Notes under the pieces: generated by a model
What the model saw: only the letters and a program-made list of their open reading frames with translations
The model's database searches: none
What the model was told of the DNA's origin: nothing
Part shown: positions 1-6,905 of the stretch, one piece after another
Layout of the letters: every line of letters begins with the position of its first letter
How positions within the stretch are numbered: the stretch's first letter is position 1
Assembly (NCBI GenBank): GCA_964573725.1
Contig: CAZNLJ010000008.1
Coordinates: 1 to 64,000, forward strand
Direction of reading: 5' to 3'
Source of the DNA: UBA6168 sp964573725
GTDB lineage: Bacteria; Bacteroidota; Bacteroidia; Chitinophagales; Saprospiraceae
DNA length: 64,000 bases
Translations under genes and position numbers: made by a program

Positions 1-80
1 CCCAACTTATAAAAAAAATCGGCGCCCCCCCGTGGGTGCTTTTTTTTTTTGTGGGGGGGCCGGCGGCCCCCCCCGGGCCC
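1..80. other. Low-complexity contig edge
   Basis: The first 80 bases consist of homopolymer runs (A8, C7, T10-11, G7, C8) with a GC-rich potential hairpin formed by the G run near 53-59 and the C run from 67. No gene is visible. Such runs are typical of poorly resolved contig ends, and the dispersed repeat that follows would explain why an assembly stopped here. The exact bases should not be trusted. Confidence 0.5.
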
Positions 81-210
81 GCCGCCGGCCGTCCTGTCCA
101 AAAGGCGGGAAGCGTCATGAAGGCCATTTGGTTATGAATAGCCTACGTCTTTATTTAATCATGCGAACCTTGCCATCAAAATCTTCGATTCGGTTCTTGC
201 GGTGCGAGGG
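81..210 (+). repeat. 130-bp dispersed repeat, copy A
   Basis: Aligned by eye without gaps to 46987-47116, about 106 of 130 positions match, and most differences are transitions. Shared landmarks are GTCCAAAAGGCGGGAAGCG, CATTTGGTTATGA and GGTTCTTG-GGTGCGA. The copy ends about 80 bp downstream of the alkaline phosphatase stop, so it lies in intergenic DNA. No complete ORF is shared by the two copies. It may be a decayed mobile element, a duplicated gene fragment or a structured intergenic element; I cannot tell which. Confidence 0.7.
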
Positions 211-288
211 ATAAGCCGGTCGGTCAGGTCCGATGGGCGAAGGGACGACCGCGGCCGGGAGGCGCGGAAAGGAAGGGGCCGCCCGTAA

Positions 289-1437
289 TCAGGGGGTCCC
301 GTCGCTACCGAAACCCAACGCTTTTCTGATCTTATGGTGGACGTCGATATTTTCGTAGATACCGGAGAACAGTTCCTGGCCAGGGCCGAAGGCAAAGACC
401 GGAATCAGGGCGGCCGTGTGTTGGTCCGTCGTAAAAGCGGGTATGATGGAGTCCATGGTGGAACCCGGATTGATGGCATATCCGCCGGTTTCATGGTCGG
501 CGGTAATGACGACGAGGGTGTTGCCGTCCTTTCGGGCGAAGTCGAGGACCTTACCGATGGTTTGGTCGAAGTCGATCATTTCGCTGATGATGTAATCCGA
601 GCGGTTGGCGTGGCCGCCCCAATCGATTTGGGATCCTTCGATCATCAGGAAAAAGCCTTTTTCATCGGAGCCGGCGGACAGGTATTCCATGGCCTTGGTG
701 CAGGCAGGAAGGAGATAGTCCCGTCCCTGGGAGAAAGGGAGGGGTTCCCCGTCGGCGGTGAAGTAGCCGAATTTTCGGGTCGGATCCACCGAAATGTCGC
801 CGATTTCCGCTTCGATGAAACTGGAGACGACATAATCGTTTGCGATGAGTTCGGAGAGCAGGTCCCGTTCGTCGCTCCGGCGGTTGAAATACTTGAGTCC
901 GCCCCCGATAAAGAAATCGACCGGGGTTTTCAACAGGTCGGCGGCGATTTCCTCCATCATGGACCTGTCCCGCTGGTGGGCGTAGAAGCTGGCGGGTGTG
1001 GCATGGGTAATGGAGGAGGTGGCGACGAGACCGGTCGCCATATCCTTTTCCTCGGCCTCCTCGAGGATGGTTCGAACCGGAAGGACGGCATCGTTGACCC
1101 CGATGGCACCGTTGTAAGTCTTGATGCCGCAGGAAAACGCCGTGGCGCCGGCGGCGGAATCCGTGACGAGGTCGTCGCTGGCGTAGGATTTGTGGAGGCC
1201 GATGTAACGGATTTGTTCCAGGTTCAGCCGGTTGCCGTTGGCATACATGCCGGCCGTGATTTGTGTCAGGCCCATTCCGTCCCCGATCATGAGGATGACG
1301 TTCTTGGGCGGGGTGAAGGAAACGGTATCCTGGTGACGCACGGGGGTGTCCGCAGTACGGAGTTGGTCGGAGGGCCGTGGTCCGCAGGCAGCGTATGCCA
1401 GGGATACCCAAACAGCCAGGATTAGTCGCTTTTTCAT
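289..1437 (-). CDS. Alkaline phosphatase, lipoprotein (PhoA superfamily)
   Basis: A 382-aa phosphomonoesterase that would release phosphate from organic esters outside the inner membrane. The N-terminus is a lipoprotein signal with the acylated Cys at about residue 18. The conserved ligands and nucleophile are present: IGDGMG near 51-56, the phosphorylated Ser in DSAAGATA near residue 94, THATPASFYAH, EGSQIDWGGHAN, ADHETGG at about 313-319 and a late QHTA His near 340. Length is slightly below that of E. coli PhoA. The ATG at 1437 is followed directly by the basic signal peptide start, which supports it. DprA lies just upstream on the same strand with a 51-bp gap. No Pho-box-like repeat was recognised. 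Confidence 0.92.
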   Translation of the reverse strand: MKKRLILAVWVSLAYAACGPRPSDQLRTADTPVRHQDTVSFTPPKNVILMIGDGMGLTQITAGMYANGNRLNLEQIRYIGLHKSYASDDLVTDSAAGATAFSCGIKTYNGAIGVNDAVLPVRTILEEAEEKDMATGLVATSSITHATPASFYAHQRDRSMMEEIAADLLKTPVDFFIGGGLKYFNRRSDERDLLSELIANDYVVSSFIEAEIGDISVDPTRKFGYFTADGEPLPFSQGRDYLLPACTKAMEYLSAGSDEKGFFLMIEGSQIDWGGHANRSDYIISEMIDFDQTIGKVLDFARKDGNTLVVITADHETGGYAINPGSTMDSIIPAFTTDQHTAALIPVFAFGPGQELFSGIYENIDVHHKIRKALGFGSDGTP

Positions 1438-1488
1438 ATATTCTTGAATTTAGTTTTTACCCGATGTGCATCCATCCTTGCGGGATGT

Positions 1489-2592
1489 TCAGCATAGCAC
1501 GTACCTTTTGCCGGGTAAAGATCGTACCATCCCTTTAAATTCCAAATTAAGAAGGAGGGAAGCCAGTTCGGCGCCACCGATCTTGAGCTGGTAGGCCATT
1601 TCGTCGATTCCCGATTCCTCCCGGGTTCGAAGCAGGTCGACAATATCCTTTTCCCGGGAAGGCAGGTCATCGAACAATCCGGGTTGGAGGACGGGAAGGG
1701 GTTGTTTGTCGGAGGAATCCGGCCAGCGCAGGTTGCGGGCGATGTCGTCGGCATTTTCCACCAGACCGGCCAGGTTGTTCTTGATCAGGTAATGGCAGCC
1801 GCCGGAGAATGCATCCTTGATCCGACCCGGCAGGGCGAATACATCCCGGTTGTAGCTGTTGGCCTGCATGGCGGTGATGATGGAACCACCCCGGTTGGCG
1901 GTTTCAATCACCACGATGGCATCGCACATGCCGGCGACAATCCTGTTCCGCATGGGAAAGTTCTCCCGGTCCGGTGGTGTATCACTGGGGAATTCCGTCA
2001 ACAGACCGCCGTTTTCCATCATTTCGGCGGCCAGCTTCCGATGTGGGGCGGGGTATATGCTGGACAGGCCGTGCCCCAGGACACCGATGGTGGGGAGCCC
2101 CGAAGCGAGGCTCTTGCGGTGGGCCATGGCATCGATCCCATATGCCAGTCCGCTGACGATGACCGGTCGGTAGGGCTTGAGTCCTTCGACGATTTCCTCG
2201 CAAGCGGCCAATCCGTGCGGGGTGGGCGTCCTGGTTCCGATGATACCGATGATCCTGGGGCCGTTGAGCGGTGCCTGCCCGGCATGGTAGAGGAGGATCG
2301 GGGCGTCGGAGCAATGCCGCAAGCGGTGGGGATAATCGTCCGATAGGAAAAACAAGGCCCGGATATTGTGCCTTGCGATAAAGGAACATTCCTTTTCGGC
2401 GGCGGGCATTACGGGATGGTGCAGGATGTTGCGGGCGGTCTGTTCCCCGATTCCGGGAATGGCCGTCAGCTGCCGGCGGGTGGCGGAGAATATCTCCCGC
2501 ACACCCCCGCAATAGCTGACAAGGGTTCGGGCGGTGACGGGGCCCACCAGGGGTATCCGGGTGAGGGCGATCTGATAGAGGAGGTCTTCCAC
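1489..2592 (-). CDS. dprA: DNA-processing protein DprA
   Basis: A 367-aa DprA/Smf protein that loads RecA on incoming single-stranded DNA during transformation. It has an N-terminal helix-hairpin-helix segment (IPLVGPVTARTLV and IPGIGEQTARNIL), then the Rossmann-like DprA core with GIIGTRTPTPHG, the SGLAYGIDAMAHR motif, SDTPPDRENFPMRNRI and the TANRGGSIITAMQA segment, and a C-terminal winged helix from about residue 300. The start is GTG; no upstream ATG fits the family N-terminus. A TATTTTTG -7-like box lies about 90 bp upstream. The presence of dprA does not by itself show natural competence, because no com genes are in the window. Confidence 0.95.
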   Translation of the reverse strand: MEDLLYQIALTRIPLVGPVTARTLVSYCGGVREIFSATRRQLTAIPGIGEQTARNILHHPVMPAAEKECSFIARHNIRALFFLSDDYPHRLRHCSDAPILLYHAGQAPLNGPRIIGIIGTRTPTPHGLAACEEIVEGLKPYRPVIVSGLAYGIDAMAHRKSLASGLPTIGVLGHGLSSIYPAPHRKLAAEMMENGGLLTEFPSDTPPDRENFPMRNRIVAGMCDAIVVIETANRGGSIITAMQANSYNRDVFALPGRIKDAFSGGCHYLIKNNLAGLVENADDIARNLRWPDSSDKQPLPVLQPGLFDDLPSREKDIVDLLRTREESGIDEMAYQLKIGGAELASLLLNLEFKGMVRSLPGKRYVLC

Positions 2593-2680
2593 GGCTTGGT
2601 TTTTAGGGTCGGACCGATCTTTCCGACCGGTTTGGCCGAGCGGGGTCGGCTGCGAGGTGCGGGACGTCCGCCGGGTTTTC

Positions 2681-2688
2681 CAAAAATA
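2681..2688 (-). promoter_or_regulatory. -7 box upstream of dprA
   Basis: On the minus strand this reads TATTTTTG, a match to the Bacteroidota TAnnTTTG box, about 90 bp before the dprA GTG. No TTG -33 element is seen at 17-23 bp. Confidence 0.35.
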
Positions 2689-2919
2689 CGGAGTACCGCC
2701 TTATTTTGATAGTTCGGGCCGGTTATTATCCTGCCTGTATACATCCGGCGGACCATGGCGAGCGGGAACAGGTCCGGACAAGCTGTACCGTCCTGTGCCG
2801 AGGGGAAAGAAAATGATACGCAAATGGTCAGTTCCCCGTATTTTTGAGTGGCATGCCGGTTGCCGGTTTGCGAAGAACCGCTTGCCGGCAGGCAGGATGC
2901 GCCCACAATAAAGATAGCC

Positions 2920-3444
2920 ATGAAAGGTTTGCTCTCCAGGTTGGAGTTCCTGGTCATCGGCTTGTTCGCCGTAGTTTTCCTGTCCTGGACCGTTTCGAAA
3001 TGTTCGGCGCAGAAGCGTACGTCCATGGAGCAGGCGGCAGGTACCCGCTCGGCGGACAGCACCGCGGTGCAGCCGGCGGATACCGTTCGGATACCGGCCT
3101 CTTCCGCATCGGCGGGGACACTGGATACGGTGGCTGTCCGACCGGCCGTTCCTGCCGGGGATGCCACCGTGGCACCGCTTCGCTCCAGGCTGTACATCAC
3201 GATCGATAAGCTCAAGCTGCGTGCTACCCCCGGATTGAAAGGGGAATTGATCGGTGAATTGCGTCTGTTCGAGGAAGTGTATTTCCTGGACGAGATGACG
3301 GATTCCCTGTACGAGATCAACCTGGGCAAGGAAATGGCGAAGGAACCGTATGTCAGGATACAGACCGGCAAAGGCAAGGTCGGTTGGGTATACGGGGCCG
3401 GTGTCCATTATGCCAGGAAGAAGCGGGAGGGGGTACTGGAATGA
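2920..3444 (+). CDS. Membrane-anchored SH3-like domain protein
   Basis: A 174-aa protein of unknown specific role. After the ATG at 2920 come a basic patch and one hydrophobic segment (LVIGLFAVVFLSW), then a Ser/Thr/Ala/Pro-rich linker of about 60 residues. The C-terminal half resembles a bacterial SH3 domain: LKLRATPGLKGELIGEL, then a segment ending in KGKVGWVYGAGV, the usual GWVxG close. Bacterial SH3 domains usually bind cell-wall peptides or act as spacers in envelope proteins. An in-frame upstream ATG at 2848 would add 24 residues before the hydrophobic segment and is less likely. The PaaZ-like gene follows after 40 bp on the same strand. Confidence 0.6.
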   Translation: MKGLLSRLEFLVIGLFAVVFLSWTVSKCSAQKRTSMEQAAGTRSADSTAVQPADTVRIPASSASAGTLDTVAVRPAVPAGDATVAPLRSRLYITIDKLKLRATPGLKGELIGELRLFEEVYFLDEMTDSLYEINLGKEMAKEPYVRIQTGKGKVGWVYGAGVHYARKKREGVLE

Positions 3445-3484
3445 CCTTCCCACAGGAAGCGCCTATTGACCAAATATACGGACC

Positions 3485-5554
3485 ATGCAAAAATTGAGTA
3501 ATTATGTCGCGGGGGAATGGATACCCCACGAAGGGGAGGGTGTGACGCAGTACGACGCCATTACGGGGGAACCCCTGTTCACGGTGGGCAGCGAGGGGTT
3601 GGATTACGCCGCCATGGCGGAATACGGCCGTACGACCGGCGGTACCGTCCTGCGGCGGATGTCCTTTTACGAGCGGGGACTGCTGTTGAAAAAGCTGGCC
3701 ATGTTCCTGCATCAGCGGCGCAAGACCTATTACCCGCTCAGCTACGCGACCGGTGCGACCACCACCGATTCCTGGACGGACATCGAAGGGGGTATCGGCA
3801 CCTTGTTTTCCTATGCCAGTCTCCGTCGCCGGCTTGGCAACGAACCGTTTCTGGTGGACCGTGAGTCGGTCCGGCTTTCGAAGGAAGGCAACTTTACCGG
3901 TTGCCATGTCAGCTCCCCGCGACAGGGGGTGGCCATCCACATCAACGCCTTCAACTTCCCGATATGGGGGATGCTGGAAAAATTGGCCCCGACCTTCCTG
4001 GCCGGTATGCCGGCCCTTGTCAAACCGTCCGAAATAACAAGCTACCTGACCCACCGGATGGTGGAGGATATCATAGCCTCCGGCATCCTGCCGGAGGGCG
4101 CCCTGCAATTGGTTTGCGGGAAGGGCATCGGTATCCTGGACCCGGTACGGTCGCAGGATGTCGTCACATTCACCGGCTCGTTTTCGACGGGCCGGATGCT
4201 CCGGTCCCATCCTGCCATCCTGGACGGGTCCGTCCCGTTCAACATGGAGGCGGACAGTCTCAACGCCTGCATCCTGGGGCCGGATGCCGAACCCGGTACG
4301 CCGGAGTTCGACCTGTTCATTCGGGAAGTGTACCGGGAGATGGTCACCAAGGCCGGACAGAAATGTACGGCGGTGCGTCGGATCCTTGTACCCGGCCGGC
4401 TGGTGGATGCGGTACAGGACGCTTTGCGGAAAAAGCTTGTGAAGTTGGTGGTCGGCGATCCCCGTGCGGAAGGGGTGAGGATGGGCAGTTTGGTCAGCAA
4501 AGGGCAAGTGGAGGAGGTGCGGCGTCAGTTGGACAAGCTCCAGGGCGAATCGGAAGTGATATATGGCGGGGATGATATGGAGTTGGTGGGTGCGGTCCGC
4601 GGAAAAGGGGCCTTCTTCGGTCCGGTCCTGCTTTACAACGACCGTCCGTTCGAGCGGATGGCCGCGCATTCCGTGGAAGCGTTCGGTCCGGTCAGTACCA
4701 TCATGCCGTATACGGATGCGGATGCCGCCGTTGCGCTGGCCAACCTGGGCAAGGGTTCCCTGGTGAGCACGATCGTGACGGCGGACGAGCAGCTGGCCCG
4801 ACGGTATGTCCTGGATGCCGGTGCATTCCACGGCAGGATCCTGGTGTTGAACCGTTGGTGCGAAAAGGAAAGTACCGGACATGGCTCCCCCTTGCCGATG
4901 CTGGTCCACGGCGGTCCGGGTCGGGCCGGCGGCGGGGAGGAACTGGGTGGAATCCGGGGCCTGCGGCATTATCTCCAGACGACGGCGGTGCAAGGTCATC
5001 CTACCTTCCTGACCACGGTGACGAACCAGTACCAGCCGGGTGGGCGTCAGGTGGAGCGACCGGTGCATGTTTTCCGCAAGCATTTCGAGGAATTGGAGGT
5101 CGGGGAAACGGTCGTGACCGCCAAACACACGGTCACGGAAGCCGATATCACCAATTTCGCCAACGTGAGCGGCGACCACTTCTATGCCCACATGGATGCG
5201 ACCGCCTTGGAGGGAACCATCTTCACCGGTCGGGTCGCCCACGGATATTACATCCTGTCCAAGGCGGCGGGATTGTTTGTGGAGGCGAAAAAGGGTCCGG
5301 TCCTACTCAACTACGGAATAGACGAATGCCGGTTCCTGAAGCCGGTGTATCCGGGCACGACGATCGGGGTGCGGTTGACGGTGAAGGAAAAGATGGAGAC
5401 GGAAAGAAAAGCCTCGGAGACGGTGGAAAAGGGAATCGTCAAGTTCCTGGTGGATGTGTACGACGAGACCGGGGAAAGCGTAGCCCTGGCCACCATCCTG
5501 ACCATGTTCCGGAAAAAGGAACAGCCAGCCGATGAAGGGGTTTCACCCGCATAA
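3485..5554 (+). CDS. paaZ: PaaZ-like aldehyde dehydrogenase / MaoC hydratase fusion
   Basis: A 689-aa bifunctional protein. Residues 1 to about 520 form an aldehyde dehydrogenase with the catalytic Cys near 294 in KAGQKCTAVRR, and residues 535-670 form a MaoC hot-dog domain with NVSGDHFYAHMD and the GRVAHGYYILS helix. This is the architecture of PaaZ, whose hydratase half opens the oxepin-CoA ring and whose dehydrogenase half oxidises the semialdehyde in phenylacetyl-CoA breakdown. No paaABCDE, paaG, paaJ or paaK genes are nearby, so the pathway assignment rests on architecture alone. The 3' end is convergent with dnaN, 31 bp away, across a hairpin. Confidence 0.85.
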   Translation: MQKLSNYVAGEWIPHEGEGVTQYDAITGEPLFTVGSEGLDYAAMAEYGRTTGGTVLRRMSFYERGLLLKKLAMFLHQRRKTYYPLSYATGATTTDSWTDIEGGIGTLFSYASLRRRLGNEPFLVDRESVRLSKEGNFTGCHVSSPRQGVAIHINAFNFPIWGMLEKLAPTFLAGMPALVKPSEITSYLTHRMVEDIIASGILPEGALQLVCGKGIGILDPVRSQDVVTFTGSFSTGRMLRSHPAILDGSVPFNMEADSLNACILGPDAEPGTPEFDLFIREVYREMVTKAGQKCTAVRRILVPGRLVDAVQDALRKKLVKLVVGDPRAEGVRMGSLVSKGQVEEVRRQLDKLQGESEVIYGGDDMELVGAVRGKGAFFGPVLLYNDRPFERMAAHSVEAFGPVSTIMPYTDADAAVALANLGKGSLVSTIVTADEQLARRYVLDAGAFHGRILVLNRWCEKESTGHGSPLPMLVHGGPGRAGGGEELGGIRGLRHYLQTTAVQGHPTFLTTVTNQYQPGGRQVERPVHVFRKHFEELEVGETVVTAKHTVTEADITNFANVSGDHFYAHMDATALEGTIFTGRVAHGYYILSKAAGLFVEAKKGPVLLNYGIDECRFLKPVYPGTTIGVRLTVKEKMETERKASETVEKGIVKFLVDVYDETGESVALATILTMFRKKEQPADEGVSPA

Positions 5555-5564
5555 GAAGCGGGTG
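5544..5564. terminator. Hairpin between convergent paaZ-like gene and dnaN
   Basis: A perfect 7-bp GC-rich stem CACCCGC/GCGGGTG with a 7-base loop that contains the paaZ-like stop codon. There is no clear T run, so termination strength is uncertain. Confidence 0.45.
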
Positions 5565-5585
5565 GGAAGGCGCCGGAAATCAAGG

Positions 5586-6701
5586 TCAGTTGCTGAGCAT
5601 GACCGGCATGACCAGCATGGTGACCTGTTCTCCTTCCTCCTCCACCGCCGGCAGCAACAGGCCGGCCCGGGAAGGCGTGGAAAGTTCCATCTTGACCTGG
5701 TCCGATTCCAGTACGCTGAGCATTTCGATCAGGAACTTCGCATTGAAACCGATGGCCATGGGCTTTCCGTCCAATTCACAAGCCAGGTTTTCGTCGGCTT
5801 CGTTGCTGAAGTCCAGGTCCCTGGCGGAGATATTGATGTTACCGTCCGTGATGTCCAACATGACCTGGTTGGTGGTCTTGTTGGCATAGATGGCGATCCT
5901 TTTGAGGGAGTTGAGCAGGTCCGTCCGTTTGATGGTCACCTTATTGGGCGTATCGACGGGGATGACGGCCATGTAATCCGGGAAGCGGGCATCGATGAGG
6001 CGACAGACCAGGTGGGTGTTTCCGAAGGAGAAAAAGGCATTGGCCTTGTCGAAGGAAATCGATACGTTCCCATCCGATGACAAGGCGTTCTTGAGCAGGT
6101 TCAGCGCTTTCTTCGGGATGATGAAGGAAGTGGTGACCTCGCTGCTCACCTGGAGGAAAGCATAGCGGACGAGTTTGTGGGCGTCGGTGGCGACGAAGGT
6201 CAGCTTGTTGAAATCAATGGCGACGTAGACCCCCGTCATCGCCGGCCGCAATTCGTCGCTGCTGGTGGCGAACAAGGTCTTGTTGATGGCCTTCAGCAAC
6301 ATCCCGGTAGGGATGGACACGGAATCCACCTGGTTGGCTTCCGGAATCTTGGGAAATTCCAATCCGTTTTCCCCAGGCAGCTTGTACTTTCCGTAGGCGG
6401 AGGTGATCGTGATGCCGAAGGTCTGCTCATCGATCGAGAAGGTGATGGGTTGGTCCGGCAGGGCCTTGAGGGTATCCAGTAATATCTTGGCGGGAACGGA
6501 GACGACGCCCTCGAAGGAAGAGATGACTTCCATCTTGTTGGTGATGGACGTCTCCATATCGCTGGCGGAAATGGTCAGTTCGTTTTTCTGCAGCTGGAAA
6601 AGGAAATCGTCCAGGATGGGCAGGACAGGATTGCTGGAAATGACGCCGGCGGCGATTTGCAATTGCCGGAGCAACTCGGAGGAGGAAACGCTGAATTTCA
6701 T
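5586..6701 (-). CDS. dnaN: DNA polymerase III beta subunit (sliding clamp)
   Basis: A 371-aa clamp that encircles DNA and tethers the replicative polymerase. The chosen start gives the classic N-terminus MKFSVSSSELLRQLQ. Family features include SNPVLPILDDFL, the repeated strand pattern with LPDQPITFSI, KYKLPGENGLEFP and the C-terminal LLLPAVEEEGEQVTMLVMPV tail. The open frame extends 66 codons further upstream but that part is composition-driven and lies across the promoter. dnaN stands alone, not beside dnaA or recF, as is common in this phylum. It diverges from the large secreted protein gene at 6906. Confidence 0.97.
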   Translation of the reverse strand: MKFSVSSSELLRQLQIAAGVISSNPVLPILDDFLFQLQKNELTISASDMETSITNKMEVISSFEGVVSVPAKILLDTLKALPDQPITFSIDEQTFGITITSAYGKYKLPGENGLEFPKIPEANQVDSVSIPTGMLLKAINKTLFATSSDELRPAMTGVYVAIDFNKLTFVATDAHKLVRYAFLQVSSEVTTSFIIPKKALNLLKNALSSDGNVSISFDKANAFFSFGNTHLVCRLIDARFPDYMAVIPVDTPNKVTIKRTDLLNSLKRIAIYANKTTNQVMLDITDGNINISARDLDFSNEADENLACELDGKPMAIGFNAKFLIEMLSVLESDQVKMELSTPSRAGLLLPAVEEEGEQVTMLVMPVMLSN

Positions 6702-6727
6702 AGGGAAGCGGGTAATGTTGTCCGTTG

Positions 6728-6757
6728 CAAATGTAAGTGTTCGGAGGCATAATCGAA
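6728..6757 (-). promoter_or_regulatory. dnaN promoter
   Basis: On the minus strand TACATTTG (6728-6735) matches the TAnnTTTG -7 box. A TTC lies exactly 19 bp upstream (6755-6757), one base off the TTG -33 element. The 5' leader to the dnaN ATG would be about 20 nt. This box also argues against the longer upstream start. Confidence 0.5.
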
Positions 6758-6818
6758 AAATATTTGATATCTGCCGCTGTGGTTGCCGGCTGCAAGGAAG
6801 CCTGCGCCGGGTTCCGGC

Positions 6819-6848
6819 TTGACAAACCCGGTGTTTTTCCGTAATTTG
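6819..6848 (+). promoter_or_regulatory. Possible promoter of the lamin-tail protein gene
   Basis: TTG at 6819-6821 and, 20 bp later, TAATTTG at 6842-6848, one base shorter than the canonical TAnnTTTG. It sits about 58 bp before the ATG. Weak evidence. Confidence 0.3.
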
Positions 6849-6905
6849 GTCATACCGGTCGTGTGACCGGTGGCGGTATTTCCGTCGAATGAACCCCATA
6901 GACCG

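Noticed and set aside
3353..5242. A 629-codon antisense ORF over the PaaZ-like gene
   Set aside because: Shadow of a well-supported enzyme gene.
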